Positions 26,514-36,362 of a stretch of 64,000 nucleotides of DNA are shown in pieces; within the stretch, counting starts at the first letter, position 1, and each line of letters starts with the position of its first letter. The stretch is taken from the NCBI RefSeq assembly GCF_036634175.1, contig NZ_JAZIFX010000001.1, positions 1,984,001 to 2,048,000 on the forward strand, given 5' to 3'. Below the pieces are notes generated by a model, which made no database searches, had not been told where the DNA came from, and saw nothing but the letters and a program-made list of their open reading frames with translations. The position numbers and the translations under genes are program-made. Source of the stretch: Streptomyces sp. P9-A2 (GTDB lineage: Bacteria; Actinomycetota; Actinomycetes; Streptomycetales; Streptomycetaceae).

Positions 26514-27707
26514 ATGAGCGCGCTTAATCTCGACGACTTCACCGATCTGATCGAGCGTCCGGACGGCGGGGTACGCCGTGACGCGGAGGCGCGTCGCGAG
26601 CGCCAGATCGTGCCGCCCGGGTCACTGGGCCGCCTCGACGAGCTGGGCGAGTGGCTGGCCGCCGCACAGTCCGCGGTGCCGGTGCGGCCGGTCGAACGGC
26701 CGCGGGTCGTCCTCTTCGCCGGTGATCACGGGATCGCCCGGCAGGGTGTCTCGGCGCGGCCCGCGGGCAGCGCCGGGGAACTGGTGCGCGAGGTGCTGGA
26801 GGGCGGCCGTCCGGTGTCCGTGCTGGCCCGGCGGCTCGGGGTGCCGGTGCGGGTGGTCGACATGGCCCTGGACTGCGATCCGGACACCCTGCCCGAGGAC
26901 GTCGTACGGCACCGGGTGCGGCGCGGCAGCGGACGGATCGACGTCGAGGACGCGCTGAGCCCCGAGGAGGCCGAGGCGGCGTTCCTGGCCGGGGTCGCGG
27001 TGGCCGACGAGGAGGCCGACTCCGGTACGGACCTGGTGGTGCTCGGCGATGTGAGCGTGGGCGGGACCACGGCGGCGGGTGTGCTGGTGGGCGCGCTGTG
27101 CGGGACGGACGCGTCCGTGGTCACCGGGCGCGGCGGGCTGGCGATCGACGACCTGGCCTGGATGCGCAAGTGCGCGGCGGTCCGCGACGCGCTGCGGCGG
27201 GCCCGGCCCGTGCTCGGCGACCAGCTGCGGCTGCTGGCGACGGTGGGCGGGGCCGACCTCACCGCGATGACGGGCTTCCTGCTGCAGGCCGCGGTGCGGA
27301 AGATGCCGGTCGTGCTCGACGGGGTCGTGACGGCGTCGTGCGCGCTGGTGGCGCAGCGGATCGCCTTCCGGGCGCCGGACTGGTGGCTGGCCTCGCACGA
27401 CAGCGGGGAGCCGGGCCAGGCGAAGGCACTGGACCGGATGGCGCTGGAACCGCTGCTCTCCCACGGCGTCACCGTGGGCGAGGGCACGGGTGGCCTCCTG
27501 GCCCTCCCCCTGGTCCAGGCGGCGGCCGCCCTGGCCGCGGAACTCCCGGAACGCCCGAAGGAGCCGGAGGGGCCGGAGACACCGGAGACACCGGAAGCAC
27601 CGGAAGCACCGGAAGCACCGGAGACACTGGAATCCTCGGAGCAGCCGGCCGTGGCGGACGACCGGCCGAAGGAGTCGAAGACCTCGGCAGTACCGAAGCC
27701 CGAGTAG
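26514..27707 (+). CDS. cobT: Nicotinate-nucleotide-dimethylbenzimidazole phosphoribosyltransferase
   Basis: 397 residues. Transfers phosphoribose from nicotinate mononucleotide to 5,6-dimethylbenzimidazole, activating the lower ligand of cobalamin. Family motifs are PPGSLGRLDELGEWLA near residue 37, VLFAGDHGIARQGVS, LVVLGDVSVGGTTAA and GVTVGEGTGG with the catalytic Glu. The C-terminal about 55 residues are an added Glu/Pro tail with EAP/ETP repeats, encoded by a 9-base tandem repeat (about 27565-27625), beyond the catalytic fold. ATG 26514 is preceded by TACTGT (26501-26506) seven bases away, suggesting a leaderless mRNA. No B12 riboswitch is seen upstream. Confidence 0.93.
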   Translation: MSALNLDDFTDLIERPDGGVRRDAEARRERQIVPPGSLGRLDELGEWLAAAQSAVPVRPVERPRVVLFAGDHGIARQGVSARPAGSAGELVREVLEGGRPVSVLARRLGVPVRVVDMALDCDPDTLPEDVVRHRVRRGSGRIDVEDALSPEEAEAAFLAGVAVADEEADSGTDLVVLGDVSVGGTTAAGVLVGALCGTDASVVTGRGGLAIDDLAWMRKCAAVRDALRRARPVLGDQLRLLATVGGADLTAMTGFLLQAAVRKMPVVLDGVVTASCALVAQRIAFRAPDWWLASHDSGEPGQAKALDRMALEPLLSHGVTVGEGTGGLLALPLVQAAAALAAELPERPKEPEGPETPETPEAPEAPEAPETLESSEQPAVADDRPKESKTSAVPKPE

Positions 27708-27820
27708 CCGTCCCCGTACGTCCCTCGCGCCCGCTCCCGGAGCAACACCCCACCCCGTCGCCCGCGTTCGACGGAGCGGGGAAAGGTCCCGGCCCCGGAC
27801 CGACATGGCGGTCCGGCCGA

Positions 27821-27856
27821 GGCAGCGGCAGCGGCAGCGGCAGCGGCAGCGGCAGC
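27821..27856 (+). repeat. GGCAGC hexamer repeat, six copies
   Basis: Six perfect tandem copies of GGCAGC in the 265-base convergent gap between cobT and the membrane protein gene at 27973. It is not in a supported reading frame. Confidence 0.75.
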
Positions 27857-27972
27857 GGGGGAAGTCTTTCCGCCGGGCACTCGCCGGCTCCACCCCCGGG
27901 AAGGCGTTCCGGGCAGCCCGCACCCGTACCGGCCGAAGGGCCGCGCCCCGGCGCAAGCCCTCCGCCCGTCCG

Positions 27973-28737
27973 TCACCCGCGTTCGAGCGGGCGGGGCGGG
28001 TCGGGGTCGGGCTTGCCGCCGAGCCAGTCCTGGACGGCGCGGCGGGGCGCCGACCAGCGGAGGTCGTGGTGGTAGGCGCGGAGGACGGCTTTGGCGCGGG
28101 CGCGGTGCCTGCGCCGGTAGAAGCGCCGGGACCACGGGGAGCCGGGACGGGCCAGCCGCAGCGCGCCGATCACGGCGATGACGGGGACGATCACGCCGAA
28201 CACGGCGATCCTCGCCTTGCCCTTGCTCAGGGCGATGAGCGAGAAGAGGAAGTTGACCGCGACGTTCAGGGCGACCCCGGCGCGGTTCTGGAGTTCGTCC
28301 TCGCTGAGGTCGTTGACCCCGAACGGGGAGAACCCGGCCAGCACCAGCCCGACCAGGGCGGCGGTGAGGACGACCACCTCGACGCTCTGCCGGCCCGCCT
28401 CGGTCCAGTAGACGTCGTCGAGGTGCAGGATCAGCGCGAACTCGTCCAGGACGAGACCGGCGCCGATGCCGAAGACGACCGCGCTGAGCGCCGACCCGAA
28501 GCCGTGCCGGCCGCCCGCCACCGCGCCGAAGCCGCCGACGACGGTGAGGATCACGCCGGGCACGACGTGGTGGATGTGCAGGCCGCCCGCCTCGACGTTG
28601 CCGAAGGGGCCCTTGCCGGTCCGGATCAGCCGGGTGACGGCCCGGGTGATCACGAAGGTGAGGACGAAGGCGGTGAGGGCGAGAAGCAGCGGCAGCTTGC
28701 CCGGTTCGATGATGTTCCGCTGCAGCCAATGTCCCAT
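27973..28737 (-). CDS. Integral membrane protein of unknown function
   Basis: 254 residues with about six hydrophobic helices (residues about 15-35, 57-75, 83-103, 118-137, 155-168 and 174-192). A conserved-looking HIHHVVPG motif follows the first helix, and an LDEFALILHLDDVYW segment in the middle has acidic and His residues suited to metal or lipid binding. The C-terminal 55 residues are Arg/His-rich and cytoplasmic. I do not recognise a named family. The ATG start is at 28737; it is divergent from cobS with a 60-base gap that also holds the cobS -10 box. Confidence 0.82.
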   Translation of the reverse strand: MGHWLQRNIIEPGKLPLLLALTAFVLTFVITRAVTRLIRTGKGPFGNVEAGGLHIHHVVPGVILTVVGGFGAVAGGRHGFGSALSAVVFGIGAGLVLDEFALILHLDDVYWTEAGRQSVEVVVLTAALVGLVLAGFSPFGVNDLSEDELQNRAGVALNVAVNFLFSLIALSKGKARIAVFGVIVPVIAVIGALRLARPGSPWSRRFYRRRHRARAKAVLRAYHHDLRWSAPRRAVQDWLGGKPDPDPPRPLERG

Positions 28738-28797
28738 AAGCGCACTTTATCCACGGCTGCCCGGGGCGCCCTGCTGACCACCGGGTAACCTGCGCCG

Positions 28798-29589
28798 GTG
28801 CCCGCACCCTTCCCGACCTCGCTGTCCGACGGTCTGCGCTTCGCCTTCGGCACCCTGACCGTGCTCCCGGTCCGGGTGGCCCGCTGGGACCGCCCGGCCG
28901 CGCGCGGCGGCATGCTGTGCGCTCCGCTCGCCGGGCTGGTGGTGGGCGCCGCGGCCGCCGCCGTCGGACTCCTGCTGCTGTTCCTCGGCGTGGGCGCGTC
29001 GCTCGCCGCCGTCGCCACCGTCGCCGTACCCGCCGTTCTCACGCGCGGGCTGCACCTCGACGGGCTGGCCGACGTCGCGGACGGGCTCGGCAGCGGCAAG
29101 CCGGCCGCGGACGCGCTGCGGATCATGAAGCAGTCGGACATCGGGCCGTTCGGCGTGCTCACCCTCGTCCTGGTGCTGCTGGCCCAGACGGCCGCGCTGG
29201 CCCGGGCGTACGACGACTCCTGGACCCGGGGCGCGCTCGCCGCCGTGGTCGCGGCGGTCGCGGCCCGGCTCGTCCTCACCCTCGCCGCCCGCAGCGGGGT
29301 GCCGCCCGCCCGTCCGGAAGGGCTGGGCGCCGCGGTCGCCGGGGTCGTCCCGCGGGCGGGTGCGGCGGCGGTCGGGCTCGCGGTGGCCGGGGGCGCGGCG
29401 GCCGGGGGCGCCCTCCTCGGCGCGGACGGCGTCGTCCGTACCGTCCTCGCGGTGCTGCTGTCGGCCGCGGCCGCGGAACTCCTCCTGCGGCACTGCGTCC
29501 GCCGCTTCGGCGGGGTCACCGGCGATGTGTTCGGCGCGCTGGCGGAGACCGCGGCGACGGCCGTCCTCGTCGTCGCCGCGCTGGGCTGA
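28798..29589 (+). CDS. cobS: Adenosylcobinamide-GDP ribazoletransferase (cobalamin synthase)
   Basis: 263-residue polytopic membrane enzyme that joins adenosylcobinamide-GDP with alpha-ribazole to finish the cobalamin loop. Diagnostic motifs are the FGTLTVLPVR start, TRGLHLDGLADVADGLG with the metal-binding Asp cluster, and RIMKQSDIGPFGVL. The GTG at 28798 follows TAACCT (28786-28791) by six bases, so translation is probably leaderless. Together with the CobU-type enzyme and cobT it forms a scattered late-cobalamin cluster. Confidence 0.93.
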   Translation: MPAPFPTSLSDGLRFAFGTLTVLPVRVARWDRPAARGGMLCAPLAGLVVGAAAAAVGLLLLFLGVGASLAAVATVAVPAVLTRGLHLDGLADVADGLGSGKPAADALRIMKQSDIGPFGVLTLVLVLLAQTAALARAYDDSWTRGALAAVVAAVAARLVLTLAARSGVPPARPEGLGAAVAGVVPRAGAAAVGLAVAGGAAAGGALLGADGVVRTVLAVLLSAAAAELLLRHCVRRFGGVTGDVFGALAETAATAVLVVAALG

Positions 29590-29627
29590 ACCGTCCACGA
29601 GGCCCCGGGGCCCGTCCGGTACGGGTC

Positions 29628-30500
29628 TCAGCAGGCCCGGCGCCAGACCCCCAGTTCGTACTTCTTCAGCAGGGAACTCAGCCGCAGCCGCCGGGAGTCC
29701 GCGCAGAAGCGGTCGGTGGGCAGTTCGTACTCGGCGTGGAAGACGGCCTTGCCGGCCTCGACGAACGGGGTGAGCCGCGCGCACTCGCCGTACTGGGCGC
29801 ACTGCTCGTTGACCGCGAAGTCGTAGTCGCCGACCAGTTGCGGGATCTGGTCCAGGTCGTTCTTCAGGCCGACGGCCAGGCCGCGTTCGTGGGCGAGCCG
29901 GGCGATCAGGCGGTTGTAGCGGAGCTGGTCGGCGGCGGTGAGCGGGAACCCGGTGCGGTTGCGGTAGCCGTCCATGTTGTCCGGCTCCACCGCGTCGAAG
30001 CCCTTGTCGCGGCACATGTCGAACCGCTCGGCCATGATCGGTCCCAGCACGTCGGTACGCCGGATGTCGAGCCAGCGCTCGCCCTCCCAGCCGTTGCCGC
30101 GGCCGATCACCTCGTCGGGGAAGTCGCCGGCGTCGGGGCGGAAGTCCTCCCAGGCGCCCGTGGACAGATAGCAGATGACCTTCCGGCCGTCGCGGTGCAA
30201 CCGCGCGACCGTGTCCCCCGAATGGTCGAACCCGTCGATGTCGTAGACCGGTACGTCCACGGAGGTGTCGAGGCGCCCGCTGAGCTGCCACTGCCAGTCG
30301 GTGCCGGGACGCGGCTGCCAGCGGGGACCGCTGCTCCACCCGGACCCGGAGCCGGACCCGGATTCGGACCCGGATTCGGACCCGGATTCGGACCCGGAGC
30401 CGGGCCCGGGGTCCGTTCCCGAGGCGCAGCCCGCGAGCAGCAGCAGCAGCAGCGCGCACAGGGCGAGCGGCACGGCAAGCAGTCCTGGGGGTCGTCTCAT
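29628..30500 (-). CDS. GH114-type endo-alpha-1,4-polygalactosaminidase lipoprotein
   Basis: 290 residues. The signal peptide ends in a good lipobox, LLLAGC (Cys near 25). A low-complexity Ser/Gly/Glu linker (about 28-54, encoded by a 12-base repeat around 30340-30400) leads to a TIM-barrel-like domain. Segments VPVYDIDGFDHSG, VICYLSTGAWEDFRPD, FDAVEPDNMDGY and GLAVGLKNDLDQIP match the GH114 (DUF297) family, whose characterised members cleave galactosamine polymers. Acidic residues in EPDNMDG are likely catalytic. The protein would act outside the cell, tethered to the membrane. Divergent from pepA. Confidence 0.88.
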   Translation of the reverse strand: MRRPPGLLAVPLALCALLLLLLAGCASGTDPGPGSGSESGSESGSESGSGSGSGWSSGPRWQPRPGTDWQWQLSGRLDTSVDVPVYDIDGFDHSGDTVARLHRDGRKVICYLSTGAWEDFRPDAGDFPDEVIGRGNGWEGERWLDIRRTDVLGPIMAERFDMCRDKGFDAVEPDNMDGYRNRTGFPLTAADQLRYNRLIARLAHERGLAVGLKNDLDQIPQLVGDYDFAVNEQCAQYGECARLTPFVEAGKAVFHAEYELPTDRFCADSRRLRLSSLLKKYELGVWRRAC

Positions 30501-30756
30501 GGGTGTCCCTCACCTTCGCCGCCGTCAGGCGGTCCGCGGGCAGGGCCCCGACGACGGCCGCCACGTCACCGATCGGTGAAGACCCGCGTGAGGGAGTGGA
30601 CACACAGACGCGCGTAGTCTCGTCCGGAGTGTCGCCGTACCGGGGACGGCCCCGCCGAGACCGTACCGCCAGGTCGCCGTCAGGGTCGGCGCCGGGCCGG
30701 TCGACCCACACCTTTCGGCCACAGCAACTTCACATCGGAAGCGAGAATTCACCACC

Positions 30757-32298
30757 GTGACTGCTCTCACTCTCAGCACCGCCGCGTTGCCCGGCCTGCG
30801 GGCCGACGCGATCGTGATCGGTGTCGCCAAGGGCACTGCGGCCGGGCGCCCGGTCGTCGTACCGGGCGCCGAAGCCGTGGACAAGGCCTACGACGGCGGG
30901 CTCGCCGGCGTCCTGGAGACCCTCGGCGCGTCCGGCGCCGAGGGTGAGGTGACGAAACTCCCCGCGCCGACCGGCTTCAAGGCGCCGCTCGTGGTCGCGG
31001 TGGGTCTGGGCACCCGGCCCGAGAAGGACGCCGCACCCGACACCGAGGCACTGCGCCGGGCGGCCGGCGTGGCCGCCCGCGCCCTGTCCGGATCCAAGAA
31101 GGCCGTCTTCGCCCTCCCCATGACGGACGCCGCCGACGCCGGCGCGGTCGCCGAGGGCGCGCTGCTCGGCGCGTACTCCTTCGACGCCTACAAGAGCGGC
31201 GACGACACCGGCGGCAAGAGCAAGAAGAAGGATCGCGGGGCGCCGCTCGCCGAGGCCGTGCTGGCCGGCGTGAAGTCCCGCGACAAGGCGTTCAAGGCGG
31301 CCGTGGAGCGTGCCACCGCGGTGGTGGAGGAGCTCAACCGGGCCCGCGACCTGATCAACACCCCGCCCAACGACCTCGACCCCGAGGCGTTCGCCGCCGT
31401 CGTGCAGGCCGCGGCCGAGGAGCACAGCATCAAGGTGCAGGTGCTCGACGAGAAGGCGCTGGCCAAGGGCGGCCACGGCGGCATCCTCGGCGTGGGCGCC
31501 GGCTCGGCGTCGGGTCCGCGGCTGGTGAAGCTGTCGTACACCTCCGCCAAGGCGAAGAAGCACCTCGCCTTCGTCGGCAAGGGCATCACGTACGACTCGG
31601 GCGGCATCTCGCTGAAGCCGGCCGGGCACAACGAGACGATGAAGTGCGACATGAGCGGCGCCGCCGCCGTGTTCGCCGCGGTCGTCGCCGCCGCCCGCCT
31701 CGGCCTCGCGGTCAATGTCACCGGCTGGCTGGCCCTGGCCGAGAACATGCCCTCGGGTTCCGCGACCCGCCCGGGTGACGTGCTGCGCATGTACAGCGGC
31801 AAGACGGTGGAGGTGCTCAACACCGACGCCGAGGGCCGTCTGGTCCTCGCGGACGCGCTGTGGGCCGCCTCGGAGGAGAAGCCCGACGCGATCGTGGACG
31901 TCGCGACGCTGACCGGCGCGATGGTCCTGGCGCTGGGCAACCGCACCTTCGGCATCATGGCGAACGACGACGCCTTCCGCGCCGCGGTGCTGGAGGCCGC
32001 CGAGGAGGTCGGCGAGCCCGCCTGGCCGATGCCGCTGCCGGAGCACCTGCGCAAGGGGATGGACTCGACCGTCGCCGACATCGCGAACATGGGCGAGCGG
32101 ATGGGCGGCGGACTCGTCGCCGGTCTCTTCCTGCGCGAGTTCGTCGGCGAGGGCATCACCTGGGCCCACCTCGACATCGCGGGGCCGGCCTTCAACGAGG
32201 GCGGCCCGTTCGGGTACACGCCCAAGGGCGGTACGGGTTCGGCGGTACGGACGCTGGTCCGCCTCGCGGAGCAGACGGCGGCCGGCGAGCTGGGCTGA
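30757..32298 (+). CDS. pepA: Leucyl aminopeptidase (M17)
   Basis: 513 residues. M17 cytosolic aminopeptidase with two metal ions. Motifs are VGKGITYDSGGISLKP with the catalytic Lys and metal Asp, CDMSGAAAV, and the family signature NTDAEGRLVLADAL. The N-terminal about 180 residues form the regulatory domain with a Lys-rich loop (KSKKKDRG). It releases N-terminal residues during peptide turnover. GTG at 30757 follows a GAAGCGAG stretch. A long promoter region (30501-30756) separates it from the divergent GH114 gene. Confidence 0.95.
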   Translation: MTALTLSTAALPGLRADAIVIGVAKGTAAGRPVVVPGAEAVDKAYDGGLAGVLETLGASGAEGEVTKLPAPTGFKAPLVVAVGLGTRPEKDAAPDTEALRRAAGVAARALSGSKKAVFALPMTDAADAGAVAEGALLGAYSFDAYKSGDDTGGKSKKKDRGAPLAEAVLAGVKSRDKAFKAAVERATAVVEELNRARDLINTPPNDLDPEAFAAVVQAAAEEHSIKVQVLDEKALAKGGHGGILGVGAGSASGPRLVKLSYTSAKAKKHLAFVGKGITYDSGGISLKPAGHNETMKCDMSGAAAVFAAVVAAARLGLAVNVTGWLALAENMPSGSATRPGDVLRMYSGKTVEVLNTDAEGRLVLADALWAASEEKPDAIVDVATLTGAMVLALGNRTFGIMANDDAFRAAVLEAAEEVGEPAWPMPLPEHLRKGMDSTVADIANMGERMGGGLVAGLFLREFVGEGITWAHLDIAGPAFNEGGPFGYTPKGGTGSAVRTLVRLAEQTAAGELG

Positions 32299-32697
32299 GC
32301 CGACCGGTCGCGGCGGGACCCCGTGCGCGGGCAGGACGGGGCCCCGCCGACCGGGCCGGCCGGGTCACGCCCTGCCGGCCCGGTCGTGCCCTGCCCGGGT
32401 CATGCCCTGCCCGGGTCGTGCCCTGCCCCGGTCATGTGTCATGCCCTGCCCGGGTCGTGCCGCGGAGACGTGTCGTAGGGGTCGTCACGCGTGCTCACCT
32501 TGCCCGCGACGGGCGGGTGTTCGAACGTGGGACGCCTCACACCGCCGCCCCACGTCTCGTTCCGCGTCGACAAGTGCGAGGATAGGGCTCGGCAGGACAG
32601 GGCCCCACCGAAGGGCCGAAGGCAAAAAAGCGGCCGGACACCAGCCGCCGACCGGTCGCTGGAGACCGGCGTGGCGCACATGCATGGAGGACGTGAC
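32299..32697. repeat. Intergenic region with 16-17 base tandem repeats
   Basis: 399 bases between pepA and lpd. About 32384-32460 holds four or five copies of GTCATGCCCTGCCCGG-type units. The rest must contain the pepA terminator and lpd promoter; a TCGACA...GGATAGGG pair near 32568-32588 is a weak candidate promoter. No gene is seen. Confidence 0.6.
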
Positions 32698-34086
32698 GTG
32701 GCGAACGACGCCAGCACTGTTTTCGACCTAGTGATCCTCGGCGGTGGCAGCGGCGGTTACGCCGCGGCTCTGCGCGGGGCGCAGCTGGGCCTGGACGTCG
32801 CCCTGATCGAGAAGAGCAAGGTCGGCGGTACCTGCCTGCACAACGGGTGTATCCCCACCAAAGCCCTGCTGCACGCGGGAGAGATCGCCGACCAGGCCCG
32901 CGAGAGCGAGCAGTTCGGTGTGAAGGCCACCTTCGAGGGCATCGACATGGCGGCCGTCCACAAGTACAAGGACGACGTGATCTCGGGCCTGTACAAGGGT
33001 CTGCAGGGTCTGATCGCTTCCCGCAAGGTGACCTACATCGAGGGTGAGGGCCGGCTGTCCTCGCCGACCTCCGTCGACGTGAACGGTCAGCGGGTCCAGG
33101 GCCGCCACGTCCTGCTGGCGACCGGCTCCGTGCCGAAGTCGCTGCCGGGCCTGGAGATCGACGGCGACCGGATCCTCTCCTCCGACCACGCCCTCGTCCT
33201 GGACCGGGTGCCGAAGTCCGCGATCGTGCTGGGCGGCGGCGTCATCGGCGTCGAGTTCGCCTCCGCGTGGAAGTCGTTCGGCGCCGAGGTCACCATCGTC
33301 GAGGGCCTCAAGCACCTCGTCCCGGTCGAGGACGAGAACAGCTCGAAGCTGCTGGAGCGGGCGTTCCGCAAGCGGGGCATCAAGTTCAACCTGGGCACCT
33401 TCTTCCAGAAGGCCGAGTACACCCAGGACGGCGTGAAGGTCACCCTCGCCGACGGCAAGGAGTTCGAGGCCGAGGTCCTGCTCGTCGCCATCGGCCGCGG
33501 CCCGGTCTCGCAGGGCCTGGGCTACGAGGAGGCCGGGGTCGCCATGGACCGCGGCTACGTCCTGGTCGACGAGTACATGCGGACCAACGTCCCGACGATC
33601 TCCGCGGTCGGCGACCTCGTCCCGACGCTCCAGCTCGCGCACGTCGGCTTCGCGGAGGGCATGCTGGTGGCGGAGCGGCTGGCCGGTCTGAAGACCGTCC
33701 CGGTCGACTACGACGGCGTGCCCCGGGTGACGTACTGCCACCCGGAGGTCGCCTCCGTCGGCATCACCGAGGCCAAGGCCAAGGAGATCTACGGCGCGGA
33801 CAAGGTCGTCGCCCTGAAGTACAACCTGGCGGGCAACGGCAAGAGCAAGATCCTCAAGACCGCGGGCGAGATCAAGCTCGTCCAGGTCAAGGACGGTGCG
33901 GTGGTCGGCGTCCACATGGTCGGCGACCGTATGGGCGAGCAGGTGGGTGAGGCCCAGCTGATCTACAACTGGGAGGCGCTGCCTGCCGAGGTCGCCCAGC
34001 TGGTCCACGCCCACCCGACGCAGAACGAGGCGCTCGGCGAGGCGCACCTGGCCCTCGCGGGCAAGCCCCTCCACTCCCACGACTGA
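32698..34086 (+). CDS. lpd: Dihydrolipoyl dehydrogenase (E3)
   Basis: 462 residues. FAD-dependent E3 that reoxidises dihydrolipoyl groups and makes NADH. It has the FAD-binding GGGSGGYAAAL (residues about 15-25), the redox-active disulfide Cys46-Cys51 in GGTCLHNGCIP, the NAD motif VLGGGVIGVEFAS near 180, and the interface catalytic HAHPTQNE near the C-terminus. GTG at 32698 has GGAGG seven bases upstream. It is followed 60 bases later by the E2 gene; together with aceE at 37.3 kb this provides E1, E2 and E3 for 2-oxoacid oxidation. Confidence 0.97.
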   Translation: MANDASTVFDLVILGGGSGGYAAALRGAQLGLDVALIEKSKVGGTCLHNGCIPTKALLHAGEIADQARESEQFGVKATFEGIDMAAVHKYKDDVISGLYKGLQGLIASRKVTYIEGEGRLSSPTSVDVNGQRVQGRHVLLATGSVPKSLPGLEIDGDRILSSDHALVLDRVPKSAIVLGGGVIGVEFASAWKSFGAEVTIVEGLKHLVPVEDENSSKLLERAFRKRGIKFNLGTFFQKAEYTQDGVKVTLADGKEFEAEVLLVAIGRGPVSQGLGYEEAGVAMDRGYVLVDEYMRTNVPTISAVGDLVPTLQLAHVGFAEGMLVAERLAGLKTVPVDYDGVPRVTYCHPEVASVGITEAKAKEIYGADKVVALKYNLAGNGKSKILKTAGEIKLVQVKDGAVVGVHMVGDRMGEQVGEAQLIYNWEALPAEVAQLVHAHPTQNEALGEAHLALAGKPLHSHD

Positions 34087-34146
34087 CGTCCTCGGTCACG
34101 GGCGCGACGACACAGACTTCCGCACTTCTAAGGAGCAACCGAAACC

Positions 34147-35940
34147 ATGGCGGTTTCCGTAACCCTTCCGGCGCTCGGCGAAAGCGTCACCGAGGGCACT
34201 GTCACCCGATGGCTGAAGGCCGAGGGCGAGCGCGTCGAGGCCGACGAGCCGCTGCTCGAGGTCTCCACCGACAAGGTCGACACCGAGATCCCGGCTCCGG
34301 CCTCCGGCGTGCTGTCCTCCATCAAGGTCGCCGAGGACGAGACCGTCGAGGTCGGTGCCGAGCTGGCCCTGATCGACGACGGCAGCGGTGCCCCCGCCGA
34401 GGCCCCGGCCCCGGCCGCCGAGCAGCCCGAGCCCGCCGCCGCACCGGCCCCTGAGCCGGCGGCGGCCGCCCCCTCCACCGAGCAGCCCGCCCCGGCTCCG
34501 GCGCCCACCGCCGACGCCACGGCCGGCGGCGGCTCCGCCGAGGGCACGGACGTGGTCCTGCCCGCGCTCGGCGAGTCCGTCACCGAGGGCACCGTCACCC
34601 GCTGGCTGAAGTCGGTCGGTGACAGCGTCGAGGCCGACGAGCCGCTGCTCGAGGTCTCCACCGACAAGGTCGACACCGAGATCCCGGCGCCCACCTCGGG
34701 TGTGCTGCTGGAGATCACGGTCGGCGAGGACGAGACGGCCGAGGTGGGCGCCAAGCTCGCCGTCATCGGCGCTCCGGGTGCCGCTCCGGCGGCTGCCGCC
34801 CCGGAACCGGCTTCCGCCCCGCAGGCCGCCCCCGCACCGGCTCCGGCCGCGACTCCGGAGCCCGCCCCGGCTCCGGCCGCACCTGCACCTGCTCCGCAGC
34901 AGGCCGCCCCGTCCCCCGCGCCGGCGGCTCCCGCCGCTCCGGCTCCGGCCGCTCCGGCTCCCACCGCTGCCGCGCCCGCCGCGGCTCCGGCCGCCGCGCA
35001 GCCGGCCGACGACGGCGCCTACGTGACCCCGCTGGTGCGCAAGCTCGCCGCCGAGCACGGCGTTGTCCTGTCCACCGTCAAGGGCACCGGCGTCGGTGGC
35101 CGTATCCGCAAGCAGGACGTGGTGGCGGCGGCCGAGGCCGCGAAGGCCGCCCCGGCCGCCGCTCCCGCGCCGCAGGCGGCACCGGCCGCCAAGCGGGCCC
35201 CGGTCCTCGAGGCCTCGCCGCTGCGCGGCCAGACCGTGAAGATGCCGCGGATCCGCAAGGTCATCGGCGACAACATGGTCAAGGCGCTGCACGAGCAGGC
35301 GCAGCTGTCCTCGGTCGTCGAGGTCGACGTCACGCGGCTGATGAAGCTGCGGACGCGGGCCAAGGAGTCGTTCGCGGCCCGCGAGGGCGTCAAGCTCTCC
35401 CCGATGCCGTTCTTCGTCAAGGCCGCCGCCCAGGCGCTGAAGGCCCACCCGGCCGTCAACGCCCGGATCAACGTGGACGAGGGGACCATCACCTACTTCG
35501 ACACCGAGCACATCGGTATCGCGGTGGACTCCGAGAAGGGCCTGATGACCCCGGTCATCAAGAACGCCGGTGACCTCAACATCGCCGGCATCTCCAAGGC
35601 CACGGCCGAACTGGCGGGCAAGGTCCGGGCGAGCAAGATCACCCCGGACGAGCTGTCCGGCGGGACCTTCACCATCAGCAACACCGGTTCGCGCGGTGCG
35701 CTGTTCGACACGATCATCGTGCCTCCGGGCCAGGTCGCGATCCTGGGCATCGGTGCCACGGTCAAGCGTCCGGCCGTCATCGAGACGGAGGAGGGCACGG
35801 TCATCGGCGTCCGCGACATGACGTACCTGACGCTGTCCTACGACCACCGTCTGGTGGACGGCGCCGACGCGGCCCGTTACCTGAACTCGGTCAAGGCGAT
35901 CCTGGAGGCGGGCGAGTTCGAGGTCGAGCTCGGCCTGTGA
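34147..35940 (+). CDS. sucB: Dihydrolipoamide acyltransferase (E2) with two lipoyl domains
   Basis: 597 residues. Two N-terminal lipoyl domains are joined by Ala/Pro linkers: about 2-78 (lipoyl Lys43 in TDKVDTE) and about 135-212 (Lys174 in the same motif). A peripheral-subunit-binding domain lies at about 291-328 ([15 protein letters not shown]), and the acyltransferase domain at about 355-597 has the catalytic HRLVDG at His567/Asp571. In actinobacteria one E2 of this type serves the pyruvate complex and probably the 2-oxoglutarate complex; the symbol sucB follows common annotation and could equally be dlaT. AAGGAG precedes the ATG. It needs LipA/LipB products at 49.7-51.7 kb. Confidence 0.95.
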   Translation: MAVSVTLPALGESVTEGTVTRWLKAEGERVEADEPLLEVSTDKVDTEIPAPASGVLSSIKVAEDETVEVGAELALIDDGSGAPAEAPAPAAEQPEPAAAPAPEPAAAAPSTEQPAPAPAPTADATAGGGSAEGTDVVLPALGESVTEGTVTRWLKSVGDSVEADEPLLEVSTDKVDTEIPAPTSGVLLEITVGEDETAEVGAKLAVIGAPGAAPAAAAPEPASAPQAAPAPAPAATPEPAPAPAAPAPAPQQAAPSPAPAAPAAPAPAAPAPTAAAPAAAPAAAQPADDGAYVTPLVRKLAAEHGVVLSTVKGTGVGGRIRKQDVVAAAEAAKAAPAAAPAPQAAPAAKRAPVLEASPLRGQTVKMPRIRKVIGDNMVKALHEQAQLSSVVEVDVTRLMKLRTRAKESFAAREGVKLSPMPFFVKAAAQALKAHPAVNARINVDEGTITYFDTEHIGIAVDSEKGLMTPVIKNAGDLNIAGISKATAELAGKVRASKITPDELSGGTFTISNTGSRGALFDTIIVPPGQVAILGIGATVKRPAVIETEEGTVIGVRDMTYLTLSYDHRLVDGADAARYLNSVKAILEAGEFEVELGL

Positions 35941-35979
35941 TCCACGGCCACTGAAACCGGGTCGCCGACCCCGGTCCCT

Positions 35980-36015
35980 GGTGCCCCCGTCCGGAAGTCT
36001 CCGGGCGGGGGCACC
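35980..36015. terminator. Terminator hairpin after the E2 gene
   Basis: 15-bp stem with a single G-T wobble (35980-35994 with 36001-36015) beginning 39 bases after the stop codon. Confidence 0.75.
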
Positions 36016-36362
36016 GTCGTGTGCGCGGGGACGGGGCGAGGGACGGGTGGGGGTGGACGGTGCGCGGGGGACGGTGCGGTGGTGGACGGTGGACGGGATC
36101 CGGTGCACGGGCCGCGCGGGCCTGGCCGTACAGCCCGTCCGGGACTCGGCGCATACGTCGTGGGACGTGACGTATGCGCCGTGTAAGCCTCGTCTCACCT
36201 GCTCCAAAGCACCCTGTGCGCCCCTCCCGGACGGCGTCACAGCCGTATTGTCTAAGGGTCAAACGCCCTCAAGGGTCCTGTCCGTCGTCCGTCCGCCGCC
36301 CCTCGACGGGGGGCCCTTCGGGCGGCTGCCCCGGATTCACGAGCCCTGTTCAAGGAGCACTC
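36016..36362. other. Upstream region of the GntR gene
   Basis: About 350 bases with no gene. The first part is G-rich with repeated GGACGGT phrases (36040-36110). TATTGTCTAAGG at 36246-36257 may contain the -10 box of the GntR gene; the same TATTGTC is found in the aceE promoter (37220-37226). Confidence 0.35.
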